In this document: in pieces, positions 1-5,702 of the stretch
Layout of the letters: each line of letters opens with the position of its first letter
Position numbering within the stretch: position 1 is the first letter of the stretch
Assembly (NCBI GenBank): GCA_045535585.1
Contig: JAZSLY010000161.1
Span: 1 to 5,702 of the forward strand
Direction: 5' to 3'
DNA length: 5,702 nt
Origin: RGIG6353 sp045535585
GTDB taxonomy: Bacteria > Bacillota > Clostridia > Oscillospirales > SIG627
The notes under the pieces: generated by a model
Seen by the model: the letters and a program-made list of their open reading frames with translations, nothing else
Database searches by the model: none
What the model was told of the DNA's origin: nothing
Position numbers and translations under genes: made by a program

Positions 1-1764
1 AATATGCCCAATACCGACATACATTCGCCTTATATACTTATTGACGAAGAAATCATCAAGGTCGGTCAGGGTACGTCATCCGGCTTTATCAACGTTAAGC
101 GTGGACAGTGCGGAACAGAAGCCGTTGTTCACGAGGACGGCGCTGAAATCAGACAGCTTCTCGGTTGGTACAACATGTTCCAGTCAGAACCCTTCTCCGA
201 GCTCTTCTACTTCGTTGCTCAAGAGACAGCAAGAGCATACAACGAGGGCGGCTTCAGAGCTATCTATCTTGACGGTCTTGAGTCCTTCGCACGTGACGGA
301 CTTTCAATCTCACGTGAGCGTACATACGTTTACACAGAATTCTACCGCGAGGTTCTTGAAAACTGTGTTATTCCTCCCATCCTTGAGTCATCCTCAATGG
401 GTAACTACCTCTGGGCAGGACGTGGACGCGGCGGTGCCGTTGACCACGCAAAGGTTGAGCTGAAGCTCTTCAAGACAAACGACGCAAGAGGTAAGAGAAA
501 CGTTGGTAACTACTTCTATACCGCGACTCTCGGTTGGTTCAACCCGAACCCCGACTATGCAGAGGAATTCAAGAACACCTTCTACAAGACTTGCTTCCGT
601 GACGACCTTGACCATATGGGTTCAATAGGCGTTGCATACAACTTCGGTAACTGTAACCAGCCCTTCTCCATTGAGCTTTACAACGAGGAAACAAGATTCA
701 GAGACAACGTTAAATACTACAACGCATACTCAATTATGCGTAAGGCTAACTACTTCTCACCCGAAGTAAGAGAAGCTATCAAGAATGCCGATTACGAGTA
801 CAAGATGTTCCAGCAGGCCGACGGTACTTGGGCATTCAAGCAGATGAGATACTTCAAGAACAGAATATTCGACTACACAGATAATCTCTTCGTGACAGGT
901 ACTGCCGAGAACCCCTTCGGCTCTCAGACTCCTTTCATCAGAGTAGAGCAGAGATATTCAACTCTCAGCGAAAACGCTATGACTCTCCTTGAGCTTGACG
1001 AAACAAAGAGCATCAAAGACGTTGCAAAGTCCTACACTCTCGCAAACGTTGCTCTTGGCAGAAACCTTGCTCTCAAGGTAAGAGTACACGGTAATGGCTC
1101 TGACGGCGCATTCCTTATTTCGCTCTATTCTCCCAAACACGTTTCCAGCGGTAGAATCGACTACTACATCCCCACAAACTTCGATGGCTGGCGTGAGTTT
1201 ATCCTTGTTGACAACGACAACGCTAACTACGAAGGTCACACCTTCTCCGGCTTTGCTACTACGGGCGTTGACTTTGCAATGTTCCGTTCAGGCAGACCCA
1301 ACTTCAACAACCTTGACAAGCTCGCAATCACTACATCTGGCGACGTTGACGGCGTTATGATAGACGATATCAGAGCTTACACAATCACCGACGCTCCCGC
1401 AAAGAACATCTCAATCAAGATTGGTTCTTCACAGATCACCTTTGACGCAGAGGTACACAGCGGCGAGTACATTGAGTTCTATCCTGAAACAGGTAAGGCA
1501 TATCTCAACTACTACGTATACACTCGCAACGAGGAAGGCAAGTACGTTGACGATACTGCTCATACCAAGGAGATCTCATACACAGGTTCAATTACAGTTC
1601 CTAAGGGTCAGTTCAATTACACCTATAGCGCAACACCTATGACAGATGCACCTATCCGTGCAAACGTTGTAATAGGTGTCAGCGGCGAGGTTTACGCTAA
1701 TCCTTCCGACTGGGTAGCACCTGAGGTTAACCTTGACGGCTATTATGATGTTCCGATTCACTAA
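1..1764 (+). CDS. Gene A: 5'-truncated paralogue of a large putative TIM-barrel carbohydrate-active protein
   Basis: The reading frame is open from the first base and ends at TAA 1762-1764, giving 587 codons. The ATG at base 4 is not the start: window residue 2 aligns with residue 361 of gene B, so about 360 codons lie off the left edge. By eye about half the residues match gene B throughout. Visible parts, in window residues: the end of a beta insert with IDEEII (14-19) and an RGxxGTxxxxHxxG signature (~34-47); YLDGLE (89-94); an ESSSM...W...RGRGGAVD segment (129-148); RDDLDHMG (200-207); a C-terminal jelly-roll-like domain with VHGNG (362-366) and GWREF (396-400); and a last beta-rich domain ending in YYDVPIH. 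The C-terminus lines up with that of gene B, so the 3' end is intact, and it carries no anchor or membrane segment. The family is not recognised. A glycoside-hydrolase-like role is inferred from the layout and acidic motifs only. Lys is mostly AAG, which suggests good expression. Confidence 0.93.
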   Translation, partial: NMPNTDIHSPYILIDEEIIKVGQGTSSGFINVKRGQCGTEAVVHEDGAEIRQLLGWYNMFQSEPFSELFYFVAQETARAYNEGGFRAIYLDGLESFARDGLSISRERTYVYTEFYREVLENCVIPPILESSSMGNYLWAGRGRGGAVDHAKVELKLFKTNDARGKRNVGNYFYTATLGWFNPNPDYAEEFKNTFYKTCFRDDLDHMGSIGVAYNFGNCNQPFSIELYNEETRFRDNVKYYNAYSIMRKANYFSPEVREAIKNADYEYKMFQQADGTWAFKQMRYFKNRIFDYTDNLFVTGTAENPFGSQTPFIRVEQRYSTLSENAMTLLELDETKSIKDVAKSYTLANVALGRNLALKVRVHGNGSDGAFLISLYSPKHVSSGRIDYYIPTNFDGWREFILVDNDNANYEGHTFSGFATTGVDFAMFRSGRPNFNNLDKLAITTSGDVDGVMIDDIRAYTITDAPAKNISIKIGSSQITFDAEVHSGEYIEFYPETGKAYLNYYVYTRNEEGKYVDDTAHTKEISYTGSITVPKGQFNYTYSATPMTDAPIRANVVIGVSGEVYANPSDWVAPEVNLDGYYDVPIH

Positions 1765-1782
1765 TTAAAACAAATAAGGTAA

Positions 1783-1820
1783 TGGGTGATGTAAAGGGCA
1801 TATGCCTTTTACATCACCTA
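1783..1820 (+). repeat. Long near-perfect hairpin downstream of gene A
   Basis: The arms GGTGATGTAAAGGGCAT (1785-1801) and ATGCCTTTTACATCACC (1802-1818) are reverse complements at 16 of 17 positions. The exception is a G-T pair that forms a wobble in RNA, and the outer pairs 1784/1819 (wobble) and 1783/1820 can extend the stem. It starts 19 bases after gene A's stop codon. No T-run follows, only A-rich sequence, so it is not a textbook Rho-independent terminator. It could protect or define the mRNA 3' end, or be a copy of a dispersed palindromic repeat. Confidence 0.8.
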
Positions 1821-1838
1821 AGGACATAATAAAATGAA

Positions 1839-1962
1839 GTCATTCCCTATTAAGTTACGGCACAAATCGCAAATTTGCGCAAAAGCGAAAAAAATGCTAT
1901 TTTACGATAGCAGTTTTCGTTTTCACCTTTGTGTACGGATTTTTGGGGAATGACGTTTTTTT
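1839..1962 (+). terminator. Compound palindromic element ending in a T-run (terminator or palindromic repeat)
   Basis: The outer arms GTCATTCCC (1839-1847) and GGGAATGAC (1946-1954) are exact reverse complements 98 bases apart. Inside them lie CACAAA (1861-1866) pairing with TTTGTG (1928-1933), the perfect 12-base palindrome CGCAAATTTGCG (1868-1879), and a hairpin at 1882-1923 whose top stem is TGCTAT (1895-1900) with ATAGCA (1907-1912). Seven T follow at 1956-1962. The nested structure plus T-run would allow termination on the + strand. The compact body with terminal inverted repeats also resembles a small non-autonomous palindromic element. No clear target-site duplication is seen, and the two readings are not exclusive. 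Confidence 0.5.
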
Positions 1963-2016
1963 ATTCAATCAGCACAATAACGGTTTTTCTTTTATTGTGT
2001 TGATTAAATAGAAAAA
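1956..2016 (+). repeat. AT-rich hairpin just upstream of gene B's ribosome binding site
   Basis: AATCAGCACAATAA (1967-1980) pairs with TTATTGTGTTGATT (1992-2005) over 14 positions with one G-T wobble, around the 11-base loop 1981-1991. Past one mismatch (1966/2006) the pairing continues through 1956-1965 with 2007-2016, using the T-run on the left and the A-run on the right. It shares the T-run with the preceding element, so the two structures compete for those bases. It ends 9 bases before the Shine-Dalgarno sequence, so it could protect the 5' end of gene B's message or affect its translation. No T-tail follows it on the + strand. Confidence 0.65.
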
Positions 2017-2025
2017 AAACTCAAA

Positions 2026-2032
2026 AAAGGAG
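2026..2032 (+). promoter_or_regulatory. Ribosome binding site of gene B
   Basis: AAAGGAG lies 8 bases before the ATG at 2041, which is good spacing. It fixes the start of gene B, and the homologous N-terminus of gene C begins at nearly the same alignment position. Confidence 0.9.
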
Positions 2033-2040
2033 AACAGATA

Positions 2041-4920
2041 ATGGGAAACAACTACATTGCACTCATGGAAGCTGACGGCAAAATTGAGTTCGGCACGAAG
2101 TTTTTCAAGGTAGCACTTGACAAAAACGACGCCAAGGTTTTGTCCATTCTCAACCTTATCACAGGGGAAGAGATAGTCAACGACACGGCTATGAAGCCCT
2201 GGTTCACCTACATCAACAAGGATGCGGAAACACTGGTACACGCAACAAGCCTTACAGTTGATGGCGACACGCTTCTTGTTGACTACGCCGACGGCACAAA
2301 GGCTGAACTGTTGTTTGAAATAAACGAAGAGTACTTTACCGTAACTCTTACAAACGAAATCGGTCACGACTGCATAGGTATCGTCGTGTGCTCCCTTGCC
2401 GCAAGATACAACTGGGATGCCGATGATCCCGAGTCTTTTGCGCTTTCGCTTGTACCAATGACCACGACGGCGGTGCCCGAAACCTATCCCGGAGGATTCT
2501 TTAGATACGTTTCGGCGGCAATCCCCCGTGACCTTAAGATTAAGTCTAAGGGTACAAAATACGCGGTTTGCTTCTCAAAGATGGAAATACACCGTGAAAT
2601 ACTCAAAAATATTATATTGCTTATTGACCCCAAGGTTGGCGTAAAGTCAACAACGGGCGGTCCCTTCACATATGACACACCAAGTCAGAACTGGGACTAC
2701 GTTATTAATACCAACGGTATCACCCCCGAAAACGCAGAGGAAACCGCAAAGCTTTGTGAGGAATATTCGGTTGAGCAGATCAACTACCATCAGGGTCTGA
2801 ACTTCCTTCAGGGTGACTTTAATTTCTGGGGTTCGAGAACCGAAGAAGAAAAGAAAAATGAGGAATATATCTACTATCCTCCTTCAGTATTCAAGGAAAG
2901 AATCGGTGACAAGTTTGCCCCTCGCGGTACTTATTTCTGTCTCCACACCTATTCTGCACTTATCGATTACAGATCGCATAACCTTCTGTCAAACCCCAAG
3001 TGGCAGCAGCAGATATGCGCTGACAAGAGAGTTTATACCTTGAAGGATGAGCTTTCCGCCGATGCAACCGAGATTTTCACCGCTGAGGATGCCAGCGACT
3101 TTGACGGCTCGGCATACGTAATGCCGACAGGCAATCCAAGAGGTAACTTCGTATTGGTAGACGAAGAAATCATTATGGTAAAGACCTGGGAGCGTGACGG
3201 CACACCAGAGTGTGCAGGATGCGAAACGGGCTTTAAAAAGGTAATGAGAGGTGCCTGCGGAACGAAGCCTGCTGTTCACAAGAAGGGCGCCGTTATAAAA
3301 CAGCTTCTCGGTTGGTACTTTATGTTCCAGGCCGAGCCTCTTTCCGAGCTTTATTATCACATTGCAAGAGAAACTGCCAGAGCCTACAACGAAGGCGGCT
3401 TCAGAATGATATACCTTGACGGCTTCGAGACCTTCTACAAAACAGGTCTCTCCCCTGCCGCGTCAGGTCCTGCAAAGGCGTACCTCCACTCAGAATTCGT
3501 TCGTGAGATACTTGCCAACTGTAAAATCCCGCCGCTTCTTGAATCCTCAAATATGGTACACGGCTTCTGGGGTGCAAGAGGAAGATGGGGTGCCGTTGAC
3601 TATGCAAAGACCCAATATAAGAGATTTAAGACCAACCACGCAAGAGGACAGATTGAGAGCAGCAGAAAGATGTTCTATACTGCAACACTTGGTTGGTTCT
3701 ACACAGCCCCCGATATGTCAAGTCCTATGAAGAATACCTCTGCAAAGACGATGTTCCGTGACGACCTTGACCATATGGGTACGATAGGTATTGCACATAA
3801 TTTCGGTACAGTTTACTCGGGCTTCTCGCTTGATAACTTCATGAAGCCAACAAAGCTTGCCGATAACTCAAAATACTACAACACTTATTCAAGGCTTAGA
3901 AAAGCGGGCTACTTCTCACCTGAAGTAAGAGAAGCGCTTAAGGACCTCAGCAAAGAATATAAGGTATTCAAGCGTGAGGACGGAAGCTGGGCATTCAAGG
4001 AAATGAAGTACTTTAAGCACAGAATTTTCGATATGGCGGACAATACCTTCGTTACACATGGCTTTAAGAATGAGTTTGGCGCGCAGACTCCCTTCGTCAG
4101 AATTGAGGAGAGATATTCTACTCTCGGAGAGGACACGACCACTATATTGCCTATTGGCAAGGAGGTTGACGTAGCAAGCGTTACAGGAGTGCACAGCATT
4201 GAAGAAATGGACCTTTCAGGCAAGCTCGTTATCAAGACGAGAGTGCACGGAAACGGACGTGACGGCGCTATTCTTATAACGCTCAAGAGCCCCAGATATG
4301 CGTCCGACGCAAGAAACGACTACTATATTCCCACAAACTTTGAAGGCTGGCGTGAGTTTATACTTATCGATAACGATAACGGTGACACGGACGGACACGA
4401 GTTTGAAGGTATCAACACCGCAGGCTGTAATGCTGAATGCTACCGTCAGAGCGCTAAGATGGCTAAAATTAACTCGGTTAATATTTCAACCGACGGCGAT
4501 ATGACTGGCGTTATGATTGAGGACGTCGTAGCGTGCAAGCACACAGACGCACCTGCAAAGAATCCCAGCGTTACTATCGGTGGCAACACGATGACCTTTA
4601 TGACGGAATTAAAGGCAGGAGAGTACGTTGAGTATTATCCTGAATTTAACAAGGCATATCACAACTACTACGATTTCGAGTACGACGAGGACGGCAAGTA
4701 CAAGAGAGATACTGCCAGAATCCGTGAAATCGAATTTACGGGCAAGCTGGTATTGCCTGAGGGAGACTTTGAGTGTACCTACAATGCCGAGGCAATGAGT
4801 GATGCTCCCCTTCGTGCACAGGTAGTTATCGGCGCTTCAGGCGAGATTATTGCTAACCCTGACAGCTGGAAGGCGCCAGAGGTAGACGTGGACAAGTATT
4901 ACGAGGTTACACTGCGTTAA
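2041..4920 (+). CDS. Gene B: complete 959-aa putative TIM-barrel carbohydrate-active protein, cytoplasmic
   Basis: Start ATG 2041 follows a strong Shine-Dalgarno site; stop TAA is 4918-4920. The N-terminus is hydrophilic, with no signal peptide, and no membrane segment or wall anchor is seen. Residues ~1-235 are a beta-rich domain with FALSLVPM (133-140) and HRE (184-186), both shared with gene C. Residues ~236-670 read like a TIM barrel: VEQINYHQG (244-252), the strand ending in LHTY (301-304), YLDGFE (458-463), ESSNM..GFW..RGRWGAVD (501-520) and RDDLDHMG (573-580). A beta-type insert at ~340-420 carries VDEEII (373-378) and RGACGTKPAVHKKG (403-416). Residues ~725-835 resemble a galactose-binding jelly roll with VHGNG (735-739) and GWREF (769-773); ~840-959 is a final beta-sandwich-like domain. 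Asp460, Glu463, Glu501, Asp574, Asp575 and Asp577 are candidate catalytic or binding residues. I infer a glycoside hydrolase or related enzyme acting on imported oligosaccharides, but family and substrate are unknown. Confidence 0.95.
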   Translation: MGNNYIALMEADGKIEFGTKFFKVALDKNDAKVLSILNLITGEEIVNDTAMKPWFTYINKDAETLVHATSLTVDGDTLLVDYADGTKAELLFEINEEYFTVTLTNEIGHDCIGIVVCSLAARYNWDADDPESFALSLVPMTTTAVPETYPGGFFRYVSAAIPRDLKIKSKGTKYAVCFSKMEIHREILKNIILLIDPKVGVKSTTGGPFTYDTPSQNWDYVINTNGITPENAEETAKLCEEYSVEQINYHQGLNFLQGDFNFWGSRTEEEKKNEEYIYYPPSVFKERIGDKFAPRGTYFCLHTYSALIDYRSHNLLSNPKWQQQICADKRVYTLKDELSADATEIFTAEDASDFDGSAYVMPTGNPRGNFVLVDEEIIMVKTWERDGTPECAGCETGFKKVMRGACGTKPAVHKKGAVIKQLLGWYFMFQAEPLSELYYHIARETARAYNEGGFRMIYLDGFETFYKTGLSPAASGPAKAYLHSEFVREILANCKIPPLLESSNMVHGFWGARGRWGAVDYAKTQYKRFKTNHARGQIESSRKMFYTATLGWFYTAPDMSSPMKNTSAKTMFRDDLDHMGTIGIAHNFGTVYSGFSLDNFMKPTKLADNSKYYNTYSRLRKAGYFSPEVREALKDLSKEYKVFKREDGSWAFKEMKYFKHRIFDMADNTFVTHGFKNEFGAQTPFVRIEERYSTLGEDTTTILPIGKEVDVASVTGVHSIEEMDLSGKLVIKTRVHGNGRDGAILITLKSPRYASDARNDYYIPTNFEGWREFILIDNDNGDTDGHEFEGINTAGCNAECYRQSAKMAKINSVNISTDGDMTGVMIEDVVACKHTDAPAKNPSVTIGGNTMTFMTELKAGEYVEYYPEFNKAYHNYYDFEYDEDGKYKRDTARIREIEFTGKLVLPEGDFECTYNAEAMSDAPLRAQVVIGASGEIIANPDSWKAPEVDVDKYYEVTLR

Positions 4921-4935
4921 ATTAAGTTAAATTTT

Positions 4936-4950
4936 GCCGAACAAGTCGGC
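4936..4950 (+). repeat. Small hairpin in the gene B-gene C spacer
   Basis: GCCGA (4936-4940) and TCGGC (4946-4950) form a 5-bp stem with loop ACAAG, and a T-G wobble can extend it. The bases after it (GTTAAATAATTTGG) contain no solid T-run, so it is a weak terminator at best. It may be a processing site or a partial attenuator between co-transcribed genes. Confidence 0.4.
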
Positions 4951-4962
4951 GTTAAATAATTT

Positions 4963-4967
4963 GGAGG
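4963..4967 (+). promoter_or_regulatory. Ribosome binding site of gene C
   Basis: GGAGG lies 8 bases before the ATG at 4976, close to the ideal Shine-Dalgarno match. It supports both the start choice and strong translation of gene C. Confidence 0.92.
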
Positions 4968-4975
4968 AATTTATT

Positions 4976-5702
4976 ATGGCTACAAATTTTGTAATCACAG
5001 AGAACGGTAGCGTTGAATTTGGTTCAAAATTCATTAAGGTTACCCTCTCAAACGATGCTCGCGTTGCGGCAGTCAAAAACCTTATTACAGGTGAAGACAT
5101 GCTTCAAGCCGATGCAAACTATCCTTGGATCTCTTACATCAGAAAGACCAAGACAAAGGACGAGGAGACTCTTATCAAGCCCACCTCTCTTGAGGCTGAC
5201 CAGAAGAAATTCAAGGTAAACTACGAGGACGGCTCGTGGGCAACCTTTACCGTTGCGGCAAAGGACAATTACTTCTCAATGACCCTTCTCAAGTACGAGC
5301 TCAAGAGCGAATGTGTAGGACTTGTGTTTGCTAATATCCCCGGCGACTACGAATGGGAAGCAAACGCAGCTGACAAGTTTGCACTTTCTCTTGTACCTAT
5401 GGTGACATCCGCTATCGTCGGGTCCTACCCAGGCGGCTTCAACAAGAACGTATACGCGGTTATTCCTACTAATATCGGCTTCACTTTCAAAAATTCAAAG
5501 GTTGGTATCGCCTTCTCTACTCTTGACGTTCACCGTGAATTTTTGAAGGAGATTGTGAACAACATTGACCCCAAATACGGCATCAAGAACCTGAACGCAG
5601 GTCCCTTCACTTTTGATTCCAAAAATTCCTTTGGTGATTACATCATCACCACAAAGAGTATGACTCCCGACATCGTTGATGAGGTTGGAAGGCTCTCCAA
5701 GG
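4976..5702 (+). CDS. Gene C: 3'-truncated third paralogue, N-terminal domain only in the window
   Basis: ATG 4976-4978 follows GGAGG, and the frame stays open for 242 codons plus one base to the right edge. The product starts MATNFVITENGSVEFGSKF and aligns along its whole visible length with the N-terminal domain of gene B: LITGE (36-40), FALSLVPM (135-142), the YPGGF segment (151-155), HRE (186-188), IDPKYGIK (197-204) and GPFTFD (209-214). The N-terminus is hydrophilic with no signal peptide, as in gene B. The putative barrel with its acidic motifs would lie beyond the window, so catalytic competence cannot be judged. It begins 55 bases after gene B's stop with no clear terminator between, so co-transcription with B is likely. 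By homology it should be a ~950-residue cytoplasmic protein of the same unrecognised family. Confidence 0.93.
   Translation, partial: MATNFVITENGSVEFGSKFIKVTLSNDARVAAVKNLITGEDMLQADANYPWISYIRKTKTKDEETLIKPTSLEADQKKFKVNYEDGSWATFTVAAKDNYFSMTLLKYELKSECVGLVFANIPGDYEWEANAADKFALSLVPMVTSAIVGSYPGGFNKNVYAVIPTNIGFTFKNSKVGIAFSTLDVHREFLKEIVNNIDPKYGIKNLNAGPFTFDSKNSFGDYIITTKSMTPDIVDEVGRLSK

Noticed and set aside
4..6. ATG near the left edge as the start of gene A
   Set aside because: The frame is open upstream to base 1, and the following residues align with the middle of gene B (from residue 361). It is an internal Met.
41..463. Plus-strand 140-codon frame overlapping gene A in another phase
   Set aside because: It gives a Ser/Thr-rich low-complexity product typical of an out-of-frame reading, while the main frame is conserved in gene B.
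1921..2010. Promoter for gene B in the A-B spacer
   Set aside because: TTG-containing AT-rich stretches exist, but no -35/-10 pair with proper spacing stands out from the hairpin sequences, so none is called.
1969..2367. Minus-strand open frame of 132 codons over the start of gene B
   Set aside because: It is antisense to the conserved N-terminal domain of gene B, runs into the hairpin spacer, and its product has no recognisable motif. The plus-strand gene has a proper ribosome binding site and a homologue in gene C.
3909..4286. Minus-strand open frame of 125 codons inside gene B
   Set aside because: It lies wholly opposite conserved coding sequence shared with gene A and has no homology of its own. 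It is a shadow of biased codon use.
4921..4975. Rho-independent terminator between genes B and C
   Set aside because: The 5-bp stem is not followed by a T-run and lies only 12 bases before gene C's ribosome binding site. Co-transcription is more likely.
1..5702. One large gene broken by frameshifts, or CRISPR, tRNA or transposase genes
   Set aside because: Each coding frame is intact and bounded by its own stop or start with a ribosome binding site, and the pieces overlap in homology, so they are paralogues. No direct-repeat array, tRNA-like cloverleaf or transposase motif was seen.

Overview
The window holds three tandem, same-strand members of one family of large proteins and little else. 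Gene A (1-1764) lacks its first ~360 codons off the left edge. Gene B (2041-4920) is complete at 959 residues. Gene C (4976-5702) runs off the right edge after 242 codons. The C-terminal ~590 residues of A align with B, and the N-terminal 242 residues of C align with the start of B, so these are three paralogues and not pieces of one broken gene. The strong Shine-Dalgarno sites with 8-nt spacers, the moderate base composition and the codon style (AAG, AGA, CTT/CTC, GAC) suggest a Clostridia-type Firmicute, perhaps a gut Oscillospirales/Ruminococcaceae-like organism. That placement is inference only.

I do not recognise a named family. The layout looks like a multi-domain carbohydrate-active enzyme: an N-terminal beta-rich domain (about residues 1-235 of B), a central region reading like a TIM barrel (about 236-670) with acidic motifs YLDGxE and RDDLDHMG, a beta-type insert with an RGxxGTxxxxHxxG signature inside that barrel, a C-terminal jelly-roll-like domain (about 725-835) with a conserved GWREF motif, and a final beta-sandwich-like domain (about 840-959). 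B and C have no signal peptide, and neither A nor B has a transmembrane segment or wall-sorting signal at its C-terminus. The proteins therefore look cytoplasmic, which would fit work on imported oligosaccharides if they are glycosidases.

The spacers differ. A-B (1765-2040) is 276 bp and packed with inverted repeats: a 17-bp near-perfect hairpin, a compound palindromic element ending in a T-run that also contains a 39-codon reading frame, and a long AT-rich hairpin just before B's ribosome binding site. B-C (4921-4975) is 55 bp with one small hairpin. B and C are therefore likely co-transcribed, while A may be separated from them by termination, attenuation or RNA processing. If all three act together, the simplest idea is a set of paralogues specialised for related linkages or substrates.
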